Below, one piece after another: positions 32,333 to 43,095 of a stretch of DNA of 64,000 nucleotides. The translations under genes were made by a program, and so were the position numbers. The notes beneath the pieces were generated by a model. It was not told where the DNA came from, did not search any database, and saw only the letters and a program-made list of their open reading frames with translations. The DNA is from Vanessa cardui. Taxonomy: Eukaryota; Arthropoda; Insecta; Lepidoptera; Nymphalidae. The number at the start of each line of letters is the position of its first letter. The stretch's first letter is position 1. Where the stretch lies: the NCBI RefSeq assembly GCF_905220365.1, contig NC_061125.1, positions 10,991,831-11,055,830 of the forward strand, read 5' to 3'.

Positions 32333-32926
32333 TAAATAAAATTTTAACAAAAAGAAAAACCGACTTCAAACAAAACACTATTTTAAAACAAATGAATATG
32401 CACGAAAAAGTAATAAAAATAATTGGGTATTCAACATATTTTTTAGAGTCTTCCTAAGTTAAATGAAATGAAAAATATTAGACTACTTAAAAGTCGATTA
32501 ACGATTATATCATGTAGTTATAATTATTGTTATATTTGGAGTCGGTGTCAGCCAATAAAACCCTGCAGTATATCTATCAAAAAACAATACGAGAATACTT
32601 TAACAAATATGTTTTTTACAAATTACCTTTTACACAATAATATACTGGATCAATCAAGGGGCTCGTATCGCTTCTTTCTTTTGATTGTTGGGGCAAGGCC
32701 ACCGTGGCTGACACCGGCTCCAAATATACCAATAACTATAACTACATGATATAATCGTTAATCGACTTTTAAGTAGTCTAATATTTTTCATTTCATTTAA
32801 CTTAGGAAGACTCTAAAAAATATGTTGAATACCCAATTATTTTTATTACTTTTTCGTGCATATTCATTTGTTTTAAAATAGTGTTTTGTTTGAAGTCGGT
32901 TTTTCTTTTTGTTAAAATTTTATTTA
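32333..32926. repeat. Long inverted repeat, 222-bp arms around a 150-base loop
   Basis: The arm 32333-32554 (TAAATAAAATTTTAACAAAA ... GGTGTCAGCC) pairs with 32705-32926 (GGCTGACACC ... GTTAAAATTTTATTTA) with few mismatches. It forms the 3' end of the 1.7-kb element. Related hairpins are at 60154-60751 and 61824-62403. Transcribed through, it would give a long RNA hairpin. Confidence 0.88.
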
Positions 32927-33048
32927 TCCTTCAACGCCGAGCACGAGATGAATTATAAACATAAATTAAGCACATGCGTATTCAGTAGTGCTTGCCCGGG
33001 CTTGGACCCGTTATACACGCGTTCTAACCACAGGTCCATCTCGGCTTC

Positions 33049-33589
33049 ATACTTAACTTAAACAAATACTTAAATATTTCATTTATTAGGCCGTGAGCAA
33101 CGGTCCATTATATCTGCATATATTCCGATAGTAATAGTCAATAAAATTCATAGTACAAAATCATTAGTGAGAATTATTTTAGGTGAAGCTTTGGAGGTAA
33201 AAATAGTAATTTAATTTAAAATTTTATGTTACTTAAACAAAATAGCACAATAAAATAACATATGAAAAGAATTCCGAAGAATTATTCTTTAACAGGGATG
33301 TAATTTTCTAGAAATAACGAACAACGCTAAACTAGTTCAAATAATGTACGTCCTAAAGAAGGTTGAGCCAACTAATTAATGATAGCTGCAGTTTCTTCAA
33401 GTTTCTAGAATTTATTAGTGCAACAAAATTACAATTTTAAATGGGAAATTTGTTAGTTTTATGGCGTTCAACGGTCGTACAATCAAGTTTAGTTCGGAAC
33501 TTCGCTTGAAATTTTTTTAAAGTAATGCAAAATTTACTTGCATATGATTGCGTTATTGCTAAACAATTTAATCTAACGAACACAACAGC
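33049..33589. other. AT-rich DNA between two SINEs, nothing recognised
   Basis: No ORF or shared repeat seen. Confidence 0.5.
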
Positions 33590-33597
33590 TATGCCAT

Positions 33598-33895
33598 CAA
33601 CAGCAGCCTGTAAATTCCCACTGCTGGGCTAAAGGCCTCCTCTCCCTTTGAGGAGAAGGTTTGGAACATATTCCATCACGCTGTTCCAATGCGGGTTGGT
33701 GGAATGCACATGTGGCAGAATTTCTATGAAATTTGTCACATACAGGTGTCCTCACGATGTTTTCCTTCGCCGCTGAGCACGAGATGAATTATAAAGACAA
33801 ATTAAGCACATGAATCAGCGGTGCTTGCCTGGGTTTGAACCCGCAATCATCGATTAAAATGCACGAGTTTAAACCGCTGGGCCATCTCGACTCGT
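33598..33895 (-). mobile_element. Metulj-like SINE with target-site duplication
   Basis: Full length on the minus strand: AGCAGCCTGTAAATTCCCAC, CTCCTCTCCCTTTGAGGAGA, ACATGTGGCAGAATTTCTAT, CGCTGAGCACGAGATGAATT, GTGCTTGCCTGGGTTTGAAC (B box) and GGGCCATCTCGACTC (A box side). TATGCCAT occurs at both ends (33590-33597 and 33896-33903), an 8-bp duplication that supports a complete retrotransposed copy. Confidence 0.92.
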
Positions 33896-33904
33896 TATGC
33901 CATG

Positions 33905-34135
33905 GTATGGACATATTATGCGGAGCAATGATTACCTTCCTCACAATATGGCCCCATGCTGTGAGGGAGGGATTGAGGATGAATGTGGATGTATATAGAT
34001 GTAGAGGAAGACTGTATGGTTAGATATAATATTAATTGAGAGATGAGGTGCGACAGAGAAGTATGAAAGGAGAAGACGTACTGCTCCGACCCCAAACAAA
34101 ATTGGGATACTGGCAGGAGAATGATGGTGAATACA
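33905..34135 (+). mobile_element. LINE 3'-end fragment (RTE-like tail)
   Basis: GATGTAGAGGAAGACTGTAT, GAGGTGCGACAGAGAAG and GCTCCGACCCCAAACAAAAT, followed by GGGATACTGGCAGGAGAATG and ATGGTG, follow the usual 3' end of lepidopteran RTE-like LINEs (an ADP/K end, then an ATG-rich tail). The coding sequence is too decayed to read as a domain. Confidence 0.5.
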
Positions 34136-34301
34136 ACAGGTATGTCTACCACATCTTGATACTTTCTCGAGCAAAAGATAAGTATTTGTTCCTGTATATT
34201 TTTGTTTAACGTAAAATACGATACCTTTTCTAATAGAGATATTTTAACGAATATATTTTTTAAGATATTTATGAATACAGGTGATGTGTTAACGTTTTAA
34301 A

Positions 34302-34649
34302 GTAGTAGTTCCCAAACTCAATTTTCTGGTGGATCACTTTCAAAATTTTATTGGTTTCGGTGGATCCCCTGCTGCTGCATTTCTACCACATTTTTAAGGT
34401 TGCCAAAAAATAAAAATTGTATCGCTTCTGAGTTCTGTCCCTATTTTCCGGTAGGTAACCTAAAAACGAAAAATGGTACATTTTCTAACTCTTCACTTAT
34501 TAAAAGAATAGAATTACAAGAAAAAAACGTTTTCGTGGACCCCTACTAGCATCATATGGACCCCCATTTTTTTAATCACGTCTACGTAAACCCCCATCAT
34601 GTCGCCCGTGGACCCCTGGGGGCCCACATTGACCACTTTGGGAAACACT
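34302..34649. mobile_element. hAT-like MITE, 348 bp
   Basis: It is flanked by an identical 8-bp GTTTTAAA (34294-34301 and 34650-34657), the duplication size of hAT elements. The ends are inverted relatives: GTAGTAGTTCCCAAACT at the left and, read in reverse, AGTGTTTCCCAAAGTGG at the right. Inside, GTGGACCCC motifs repeat in direct and inverted form. No ORF. The ends resemble the CAGTG-TTCCCAAA termini of many hAT MITEs. Confidence 0.8.
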
Positions 34650-35044
34650 GTTTTAAACTTGCCTTCCTTGATATAAAGTTTTTACTTGAAGTATTCATAT
34701 ACATAAAATGTAGTGTTGTCGCAACAACCAATAGTTGTTGCTATAAATGATATGTATCCAAAAAAAGTGAAACTCACTCATCTGAAATTTCTGAACGTCT
34801 TGTTCAAATTATTTTTATTATAGAATAAGTCACTACCGATACTTTTACATTAAAATATTCTTCAGTTACGAGAATTCGTTCTCTTAAGTGAGCCTCCGTG
34901 GAATAGTAAATTTAATTACTTACGAGAACTAAAGGTTCTGAACCTATGCAATTCTACGCTATGCATTTATCTGCTCGTAGCAGCGGAACCATTAGTGACA
35001 GTAAATTAATTACGTAAATGTCAAAAATATCTTTTATTGTATGG

Positions 35045-35265
35045 TATATGTTGGCGGACGAGTATATGGGCCACTTCATATTCAATGTGCCACCAACCTT
35101 GGTAACTAAGATGTTATGTCCCTTGTGCCTGTAGTTACACTGGCTCACTCACCCTTCAAACTAGAAGACAACAATACTGAGTACTGTTATTTGGCGGAAG
35201 AATAACTGATGAGTGGGCGGTACCTACCCAGACGGGCTAGCACAAAGCCCTACCACCAAGTAAAG
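35045..35265 (+). mobile_element. Short interspersed repeat, GGCCCATATG/CTACCACCAAG family
   Basis: It starts GTTGGCGGACGAGTATATGG and, after an internal deletion, continues TGTGCCACCAACCTTGGTAA, TGTAGTTACACTGGCTCACT, GAATAACTGATGAGTGGGCG and CCAGACGGGCTAGCACAAAG to CCCTACCACCAAGT. Confidence 0.88.
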
Positions 35266-35269
35266 TTTT

Positions 35270-36060
35270 CGAAACGTGTCGTTTTTAATAAAGTCTGAAT
35301 TATTTGTCGCATCTGAAATTGAAAGTGTTTCGTTAATTGATTACAAGGTATTACGGCAATAACCTTTTTCCTATCCTCTGAAACTTTCAGTAATTTATCT
35401 TCACTATCATAAATGACCTTGTATTAATAATAGTTCTCTTGAGTCCCCGTAGTTTGCCAACATTTCGAGGTTATCATTGTTACAAAAGTATTTTTTACAA
35501 TGATGTAATCGTTGAACCCAAATTTTATCATAAAAGTAATATTTATCTTTAATATTGTATTGTATTGTGTATTACATTGTATTGTGTATTGAGAATAACG
35601 CAAATAAAACTTTTTTTTATATACAAAAATTAAACGAATTTATATGAAATGCAAGCCGGAAGTGAAATTCAGTTATTCACGAACATTCTTAAAATGTATT
35701 AAAAAACAAAGGTTTATTTATAATACTAAAGCATTTTTAAATTAAATATTTTTAAAAAATGGGTATGAACTGAATTATGTATGCGTGTGAATAGTTCTAC
35801 TTTTTCAACGTAGTTAAAAATAAGTCTAATTATCTTGGTAGTTTCACCGCTAAATTCGAAATTTGTGATACGCGTATAAACTTTCATTTTATTTAACTAT
35901 GTAGAAGATCGTTTAATTTAAATATAATAGTTTGGCCAAGATTACACTTGGATATTTTGAATCCCGAGATACTTATTTTTATAAAGATAACTGAAGTAAA
36001 TATTTATTGACAATAAAATAATAATAGTTTTGGTAAAATGGGATGAATTACATTAAACAC
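35270..36060. other. AT-rich DNA, nothing recognised
   Basis: Only a short degenerate tandem run (ATTGTATTGTATTGTGTATT) near 35563-35592. Confidence 0.5.
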
Positions 36061-36139
36061 GTTTAAGGTGAAGATCACCATAACTATAACACTCGATCAC
36101 AAAGTTTTACATTCACTTATCAAATCTTTACATATAATA

Positions 36140-36320
36140 AAATTGGAGTGTCTGTTTGTAATATTGTGTCTATTTATACATGGTACATATACCAAAATAA
36201 CATTTTTTAAAATTTTTATCTGTCTGTCTGTCTGTTTGTTTCGGCTAATATCTGGAACGACTGGACCGATTTTGACGGGACTTTCACTGGCAAATAACTG
36301 ATATAATAAGGAGTAAATTA
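36140..36320 (+). mobile_element. Repeat with TGTCTGTTTGTAATATT start (Helitron-like composition)
   Basis: GGAGTGTCTGTTTGTAATAT, CATGGTACATATACCAAAAT, CTGTCTGTCTGTCTGTTTGT, TATCTGGAACGACTGGACCG, ATTTTGACGGGACTTTCACT and AAGGAGTAAATTAGGCTAC. The same start recurs at 16868. The CCGATTTTGA wording is common to many lepidopteran rolling-circle elements. Ends not determined. Confidence 0.5.
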
Positions 36321-36329
36321 GGCTACAAT

Positions 36330-38380
36330 ACTTTTTTTGTCAAATTCAAGCGCGCACAAGCGCCATTGTCAAATTGTCAAATTCATTGTATTGTTTTCAT
36401 ATTTTATTCATAGTTTTTTACCCGTACGCGTGGATCATAAAAAATCACTTTCACCATTTTTCATAACGTGCCACAAAAAGTATTGCAAACAAGATTATAA
36501 ATTATTGGACGCAGCGTGAGCTTAGCATGGAGTTCGTTGGCTAGACTGAATTATTTTTTATGTTATATATACTATTAATTATTTTTCTATCTCGGTAAAG
36601 TTTGGCAACACTGTATGGGGTCCTACTATAAATCAACCGGTAATATTATCCCTTATAATAGTTATGTAACTTTTTTTTAATGGCTAACATACTAATTTAT
36701 ACTTGTTTCCCAAACTTCCCTAATATAAGGGTGTATTAAATGAAGGTAACATAATCCGTCCGTATCAAATTTACAAGCACTATCGAATATGTACCGAACA
36801 ATATCACAATAAATTCGACGAACATCAGATGATATTTAATGAAATTTGATCTATATTCATTCCAAAATAAACGACGATTAAATTAATCCTTGGCATAAAA
36901 AAGTAAGAAAGATGAGAAGAATGGACTTACAAACATTGTTATTTTAACGTATTCTGCAAAGTAATGTCTGCTACAATTAATCACATTGGAGAATAATTAG
37001 TGAACGTAGCCAACTGTAGAATGAATAACAATATAAATTCGATACAAGCCTTATACTTTCTTGGGTATATTTTAGTATAAACTGTTATTTATGAACAGTC
37101 TGGACAACGTAAACTATTATATGCCGACCTTTTTGTTACGACTAATAAATAACATAATCCTGTATTATGGACGTATCGTATCAATGGTTAATAAAGTTGT
37201 ATAAAATATTGTGTTGTATAATAAATTTTTGTTTTCTGTTGTTGTTCTTTCAAATGTAAAATTAGAGATGATAGAGAGATAAATATATTTGTTACTCTCT
37301 ATACAATGTTTGTTCTGACAGTCTATATTCATTATTGGACAGTGGTGGGCGCGTTCGCTCGTCTTAAGAAGCTGTAGAATGTTTAGAATTATTATTTTTT
37401 CATTAAACGCTGATTAGAATAGTATTTTGTTTTATTTATTTTATAATTCAAAACTGTATTCATATCATAGCAGACATTTTCACAATTCGATATAACAGCT
37501 CACTAAACAATATTTTAAATATGACTATCTATGTTGTATATATAGGCTATAGTAGCAAAAATTGTGAGCTCATTAAGAATGCGTAACATGTGCGTCAGTA
37601 TTTATTAAGGATATAAAATATAATGCGAAAACCAATATGGCAAACGTAGAAATATCAGTACAATTGTTAAAATTTTTACAGATCTAATACATACTTATTC
37701 TCAAATTTAACAAAAAATAATTAGAGTTTAGCTGTCACGACAACAATTACAGTACAGTAACAGCTCGTAAATATCTAAAGTCCGACATAATTAGGTTTTT
37801 TCGGGATTTCTTTCGCCACCGATAACGATATGAAGTAACAAGTGCATGAAATATCAATGTTGCCTCGGTTTGACTCGCGATCTTCGATTTTAAAACCAAC
37901 CAAGTCATTTCAGATCTCTCAGGGTTCAAAGCCATCAAATGTTGTAAATGTTGTTGTCAGCGTTTTCGAAATAGATTCACGATTATGGATAATAAGAAAA
38001 GATATTTTCTACATGGATATAAATATTTATATTAATAAAATATTCAAAACTCAGACCTAAGAGGGTGCTGATAAATATTCAATGACCACAGTATAACAAT
38101 GGAATTTATGAAAAGCAACTTGAATAACGGAAATAAATAGGTCGTATCCGTTTGAACAAATATAGTATTATAAATGAAAAGAGGTTGTCAAAATGAATTA
38201 AAATGCAAATTATTTTCTATCACTAATCCCTCCCCTTGGAATTATGATGTAAATTTAGTTTACGGAAGGCACTCTACACTGTAGTTTAATTCAGATGATC
38301 AGTAGAATGTCAAGAATTTACATATTGAATATTCAACCCATCAATGTGCCTAATTTCTTGCTATTATTGGATTATATTTA
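36330..38380. other. AT-rich intergenic DNA, no gene recognised
   Basis: Open frames at 37747-37938 (-) and 37842-38060 (+) overlap on a slightly less AT-rich block but show no known motif. No repeat shared with the rest of the window. Confidence 0.45.
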
Positions 38381-38381
38381 A

Positions 38382-38595
38382 CTAACGATCCATACCGGTT
38401 TCGCACGGCTGCAATGCTTATACTAAGTATACTACAAAATGTTTTACAACGTCTACAGTTTTTCAGTCGTTATCAGCATTTCTTTTTATACTGTCCATGT
38501 GCTATGTACAAAAATCTCTCTTGAATATCTGTTAAAAAACGCATCAAAATCTGTTGTATAATTTTAAAGATCGAAGAAGAAGATATGTGATGATG
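38382..38595 (-). mobile_element. Short non-autonomous Helitron (252-bp family), degenerate
   Basis: Plus-strand text CCATACCGGTTTCGCACGGC, TGCAATGCTTATACTAAGTA, TATACTGTCCATGTGCTATG and AACGCATCAAAATCTGTTGT is the reverse of the family at 31735, 61111 and 62729. The CTAG end has changed to CTAA and the 5' end is blurred. Confidence 0.65.
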
Positions 38596-39447
38596 ATAAT
38601 GATGATTAAGAACACCAGATAGCCTTTTGAGTCGAACACTCAATTCGTTCAAGCACTCATAATAAGCCAAAAAGATTGGTTTTTTAATTCAATTCGTGTA
38701 TAACGACAAACGATTGAGCCATAACAACGTCTGAACGTCGATTGAGCCTTAATAATGTCGAGTTTATACGTCTATGTATGTAAGTTGCTCTCGACTTTTG
38801 TCATAATAATTTGAGATCATGCCCACTGCGAGTGTCGTATCTTGAGGATAGTAGATAGTATTTAATTCGTCGTGTATAGCTTGAGACTCACTTTTTCTTA
38901 TTTCAATACTTTTTCTTAAATTAGTTAAACAAAATCAAATATTATTTTATTTGTTCTTTTAGACTGTGTTCTTAGTCTCATCGAAGCGGCATAGTAACTT
39001 GTGTTTTGTTTAATAAAACCTCGATGTTAGGTAAGGTACGATCAACTTCTAATTGGATTCCTAAGATGAACCTACGCTACGTAACATCATAAAATCTTAA
39101 GCGAGTTCGGCACCAAAGCTTATCGTCCACAAATTACTCATTTAGAAGTCAATTATCTCACTTTCAGTTAGATAAGCCTAAAGTAAATCCTAACTAAGTC
39201 AAGTAGAAAGTCAAGAGTATTAGAGGCCGAGGCAAAATTCATTGCTTAGTTATTAGTGTAGGGTCGATGAATACCTCATTATTATTTCAATTTATATTAA
39301 AGCGGTTGCTGACATCTTTCGAAGTAGGAGACGTATATACATATATCACCTACCTTTATTTTTAGGATTCCGTACCAAAAAGGTAAAAGGGAGTAAGACT
39401 AAATTATCCGTCCGTCTGTTTGTCCTTCTGTCACCAGGCTGTATTTT

Positions 39448-39750
39448 TTTTATGGTATATATTGGCGGACGAGCATATGGGCCACCTGATGGAACTTACC
39501 ATGACCACTTGGTCACCATCACCCATAGACAATGACGCTGTAAGAAATATTAACTATTCCTTACATCGTCAATGTGCCACCAAACTTGGGGAACTAAGAT
39601 GTTACGTCCCTTGTGCCTGTAGTTACACTGGCTCACTCACCCTTCAAACCGGAACACAACAATACTGAGTACTGTTATTTGGCGGTAGAATAACTGATGA
39701 GGTGGTACCTACCCAGACGGGCTTGCACAAAGCCCTACCACCAAGTGTAT
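39448..39750 (+). mobile_element. Short interspersed repeat, GGCCCATATG/CTACCACCAAG family, full length
   Basis: This is the most complete copy: TATTGGCGGACGAGCATATG, GGCCACCTGATGGAACTTAC, CACCCATAGACAATGACGCT, TTACATCGTCAATGTGCCAC, TGTAGTTACACTGGCTCACT, CCGGAACACAACAATACTGA, GTACTGTTATTTGGCGGTAG and CCAGACGGGCTTGCACAAAG to CCCTACCACCAAGT. About 300 bp. No clear Pol III boxes, so SINE status is assumed from size and copy number. Confidence 0.88.
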
Positions 39751-39949
39751 CACCGTGATAATTAGACATATTAAATTTTCACAGATAGTCTATTGCCATT
39801 ATTGCCATTACCATCCGTTGCCATTATTACAACAAATGCTAAAATACAGAATAGATGGCTTGAGGTGATTCTGTTCTGTTTTTATAGATAATAAGATAGA
39901 ACCATTTATGCGCGAGTATGACTCGCGCTTGACCTATTTTTTTTTCGTA

Positions 39950-40200
39950 ATATGAAGTTAACTGACTCGTTCGGGGTTTGGACGGAGACGGGCCAATTAA
40001 ACTTTATTGTGTTTTTCATCGAAAAATTCTCAGTGGCAGCTCAGACTACGGAAATGTGTAATCTCCCGTATCCCAAAATTTATGTAAAAAGGTTGAAAAG
40101 TCGTGAGACAGGCTGGCTGAGATTTTTCCGATCGTGTCGTGAAACTGGTACAGAGTGTTTGCACACGCACACTTTTGCACGATAATATATTCCAAATTTA
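39950..40200 (+). other. Coding-like block of unknown nature
   Basis: It is less AT-rich than its surroundings and holds GAGACAGGCTGGCTGAGATT, TTCCGATCGTGTCGTGAAAC and TTGCACACGCACACTTTTGC, with an open frame at 39952-40185 (77 codons). No family recognised. The sharp change in composition suggests a repeat fragment rather than an exon. Confidence 0.25.
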
Positions 40201-40204
40201 GTCA

Positions 40205-42680
40205 GGAGGATTAACATGATCATTGATCTCTCAAAAGTCTGATCTATCTGAAACGTAATCGGTCAGTGCCGTCCGAATTTCTATACTATCAGATTTGAAA
40301 GGTATTGAGGCTGGCCTTTACATTCAGACCTAGGGTTTACATATATTTCCTGCGTCAAGAATGATCTAATATAGATCAAAAGGATATCAAGATACCTAAA
40401 TGATATAAGTCATCTTCTAACTTACTAATACTTACTAGCTAACAGCTAATATCATCAATTGACATTAAACTAATTTTTAGGAAATATTAGTTTTGGTTTA
40501 AATTGCTATAATATTAACCACCTGAGAGGTAGCACGAGATAAGTCACTTTACTTACTCTTCACTTTAATTTGAAATGTATATTATTTTACAACAAAATGA
40601 ATCTACCAAATTTGATGAAAAGAACAATTGATTATAAAATAATATACTTGGTATGAAGTTTTTTTGCAAAGAACTCAGAGAAAAGGTATTGTGAAAGAAA
40701 ACATTAAACGTCAACATGCGGACTCAGACTTCGACTCGCTTGGAGCAAGCTTAGTATCATCACGATATAAAATAAAAGAAAAAGATAGAAAATAGAAATA
40801 AAAAGTGCAAAAAAATATATAAAAACAACTTTACACTTGAAAAATAAAGAAAACGTATAATCATCGGTTCGAAGGAACTACTTATAAAGATAAAATAAAA
40901 CATATTTAATATTAATAAGCTGGAATGTATCGTATGCATCAGAACTGTTTTAAGTAGCAAAATTTTCGTAAAGTAAAGTTAACTGCAGTGTTATGGACAC
41001 GACCAATTCATCTAGTTGTTTGTTGTTGAATTTAAGTTATACATTTTTACTTGACTACTTCATATTATAAAGATGTATTTTGTTGGATGTTTTTGTTTAA
41101 AATTAACCTTGTAAAGTAAAATGTTTTTGTGTAATGACTGTTTAAATTTTGATAGGAGATGTACTTATTTTTTTTAAATCATGTTCGAATTTTTCATCAT
41201 GATTCTTTTATGTCAATTTTTATTGATTTCTTTGACATATCATGATCCCAATATTTCGTAACCAAAATTTCCTTTCAAGTACATCTATAAAATCGATTCG
41301 TCAACTCAAATTATACTTCTACATTTGAACTGCTTTCTTACATCTGATTAAAAAGTACAAATAGGCTGTGACAGACTGGTAGAAAAAAACAAAGCTAAAC
41401 GGTTCGCTTTCGTCACTTTCTTTTGCAGCGCCTTTTAGCTGAAATGGAGGTTATTAGTCTGATTTGGACAAGAGATGAATTCAAATGAGACTTAAGGAAA
41501 AACGATCCCAGCTAAGAAAATCATTTCCTTGTTTAAAACTAACTTAAAACCAATGAATTCTTACTGCTCTACATTCAACATTCAAAATGTTCACTTCCTT
41601 GGGGAATATAAATAAATTGAATTTATGCTAAATATTTAGCGAATTTAAAGCTACAGGTATAACATTCCTTTTTTTAGTTTTAAGGACAATAGCAAAGAGA
41701 GCTTTTGTTCCGACTCGACGAAACATTTTAATTTGTTAAAGTAAAGTTTACTTTTAATTATATCGTCGACGCTAATTCATTCGTTTGAAGTAAGTTGTGT
41801 ACATTGTTTTTCACCCAAAACAAATATTTAAATAGCATGCTTGCAAATAGCACGTTGAGGCTTGAGAAAAAACTCATATGTTGGTGTATTTCCGTAGCAC
41901 GAAAATATATGTGTGATTAAGTATGTTTCTACCTTAGTACCCTGATTTCATATGGGTAAAATAGAGGTTTTTCCTCTAGATATCATAATACAATCACTAT
42001 CGCTCCCAGCGATCTATCCGCCATTACTTATTTAATAAACATCGAATCGCGTTCCCCTACGGATTTTTTCTCACATATTCCGAAAAAATACTGATCCATA
42101 TTTCGGATTCAAAAAGTTTTTACTGTTAATACTTTTTTGTTACGAAAAATTGTAACAATAAAAGTCATCTATTTTTGTTTCAAAATGAAATAACTTCTGG
42201 TTTCTTTGAAAAATAAATTAAGATAAAGGTAGTATTTTTTCGATAATTTCTGAAAAAGTATTCACTAAGACATCTTAAAACACTGCTTATAAAATATATA
42301 ATATATATATAAATATATTTTTATGAACACTATATCAATCGTGTCAATCAACTTCGAGACTCCTTCATATATAGAAAGTGTCTTCTATAATATATAATAT
42401 TTATAAGTACGTATACGATGTTTCGTATTATCCATAACATTCTAGCTAATGTTCACTTGAAAATCGCTCAGTCCAACTATTCCTCTGCCCGCATTGACAT
42501 AATAATATCTTTAAAACGTTACTTCACAGAAACATCATACGTAGCTTAAGTTCGCCCATAAACTATAAGCTATCGTAATGTGAACACTTTATATCAATCG
42601 GGTCAATAAATTTCAAGACTACCTCTTATATAGAAAGTATCTTCTTTACATAATAGTGGTATTCCATATTTTGAAAAGAT
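40205..42680. other. AT-rich intergenic DNA, nothing recognised
   Basis: No domain-bearing ORF. Two related short segments occur at 42320-42400 and 42585-42660 (CACTATATCAATCGTGTCAA against CACTTTATATCAATCGGGTC, each followed by a variant of CTTCATATATAGAAAGT), a small direct duplication. Confidence 0.5.
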
Positions 42681-42693
42681 ATGTATAGATTTA

Positions 42694-42725
42694 ATTATAT
42701 ATATATATATATAACTATATATATA

Positions 42726-42772
<47 letters not shown>
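42694..42772. repeat. TA dinucleotide microsatellite
   Basis: Interrupted (TA)n runs with two short breaks (AACTATA and TTAATTA); the longest run covers about 42732-42770. Confidence 0.95.
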
Positions 42773-42775
<3 letters not shown>

Positions 42776-42897
42776 TTATTTATACATAATTCACAGAATA
42801 AGTGCTTTTTTTCGTCAATTGACTTGTATAATCTGCAATCCTTTGAGTCTTATTAAGAATTCAATGACAATCTATTAAATGTCAGTTAACGGCATTT

Positions 42898-42949
42898 TCA
42901 ACTGACTTCAAAAAGGGGGAGGTTATCAATTTGTCTGTATTTTTTTTTA
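42898..42949 (+). mobile_element. 5'-end fragment of the TCAACCGACTTC element
   Basis: TTT|TCAACTGACTTCAAAAAG, GGGGAGGTTATCAATTTGTC and TGTATTTTTTTT match the first 50 bases of 31219-32926, including a preceding T. The similarity stops after the poly(T). Confidence 0.75.
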
Positions 42950-43095
42950 TCTTCTTCCAAATCGGTACCTCTAATCATGTCGGCGTACACGTCTCCTTGA
43001 ATTGCTCTATCTCTAAACCAGGCAGATTTTCCATCGCACTTGAAAGGATTATTGTTTTTTTTATGATAATCATTAGGTCCAAGATCAACCAGCAC
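42940..43095 (-). other. Orphan coding-like fragment next to the element terminus
   Basis: The minus strand encodes LVDLGPNDYHKKNNNPFKCD, then GKSAWFRDRAIQGDVYADMI and RGTDLEED, with a composition clearly unlike AT-rich noise. It is open over the whole block, and upstream (above 43095) the frame soon meets stops. Its downstream side touches the HINE-like 5' terminus at 42898-42949. I do not recognise the protein. It could be a captured host-gene piece, part of another transposon, or an isolated exon. Confidence 0.35.

Larger units (their letters stand above)
31219..32926 (+). mobile_element. TCAACCGACTTC element, full length, 1708 bp (HINE-like)
   Basis: It starts TCAACCGACTTCCAAAAGG, then GAGGAGGTTATCAATTCG and a 30-T run (31261-31290), followed by GGACCGATTTTGATAATT. 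The middle holds a reversed Helitron (31735-31986). The 3' side is a hairpin of 222-bp arms ending GTTAAAATTTTATTTA. The motif ACCGACTTC appears near the start and inverted (GAAGTCGGT) near the end, inside the hairpin. The insertion lies between T (31218) and T (32927) of a SINE, with no target duplication. No transposase ORF. Asymmetric ends, subterminal inverted motif, end hairpin and T|T target fit Helentron-associated non-autonomous elements; a long-TIR MITE is the alternative. Confidence 0.75.
31051..33048 (-). mobile_element. Metulj-like SINE interrupted by a 1.7-kb element
   Basis: The 3' part of the SINE lies at 31051-31218 (CAACAACAACAATAACAGCC, CCCACTGCTGGGCTAAGGCC, ATTCCACC, then CAGGTTTACTCACGATATTT). 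The 5' part resumes at 32927-33048 (TCCTTCAACGCCGAGCACGA, TTAAGCACATGCG, GCTTGCCCGGGCTTGGACCC, TTCTAACCACAGGTCCATCT). The two parts join to an unbroken SINE when 31219-32926 is removed, so the SINE gives the exact insertion site and shows no base lost or duplicated. Confidence 0.9.

Noticed and set aside
32468..32749. 93-codon ORF repeated almost unchanged at 61990-62268 on the other strand, which looked like a conserved small protein
   Set aside because: Both frames cross the hairpin of the 1.7-kb element. Similarity is due to the repeat, and a hairpin arm read as protein explains the conservation.
31219..32928. 2-bp TC target duplication for the 1.7-kb element
   Set aside because: TC stands on both sides at this locus, but the locus at 60154-63485 has TC only at the 5' end and TAG after the 3' end. 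TC is therefore part of the element start.
42694..42772. Replication origin or matrix-attachment signal at the long TA tract
   Set aside because: A dinucleotide microsatellite explains it; nothing else supports a functional role.
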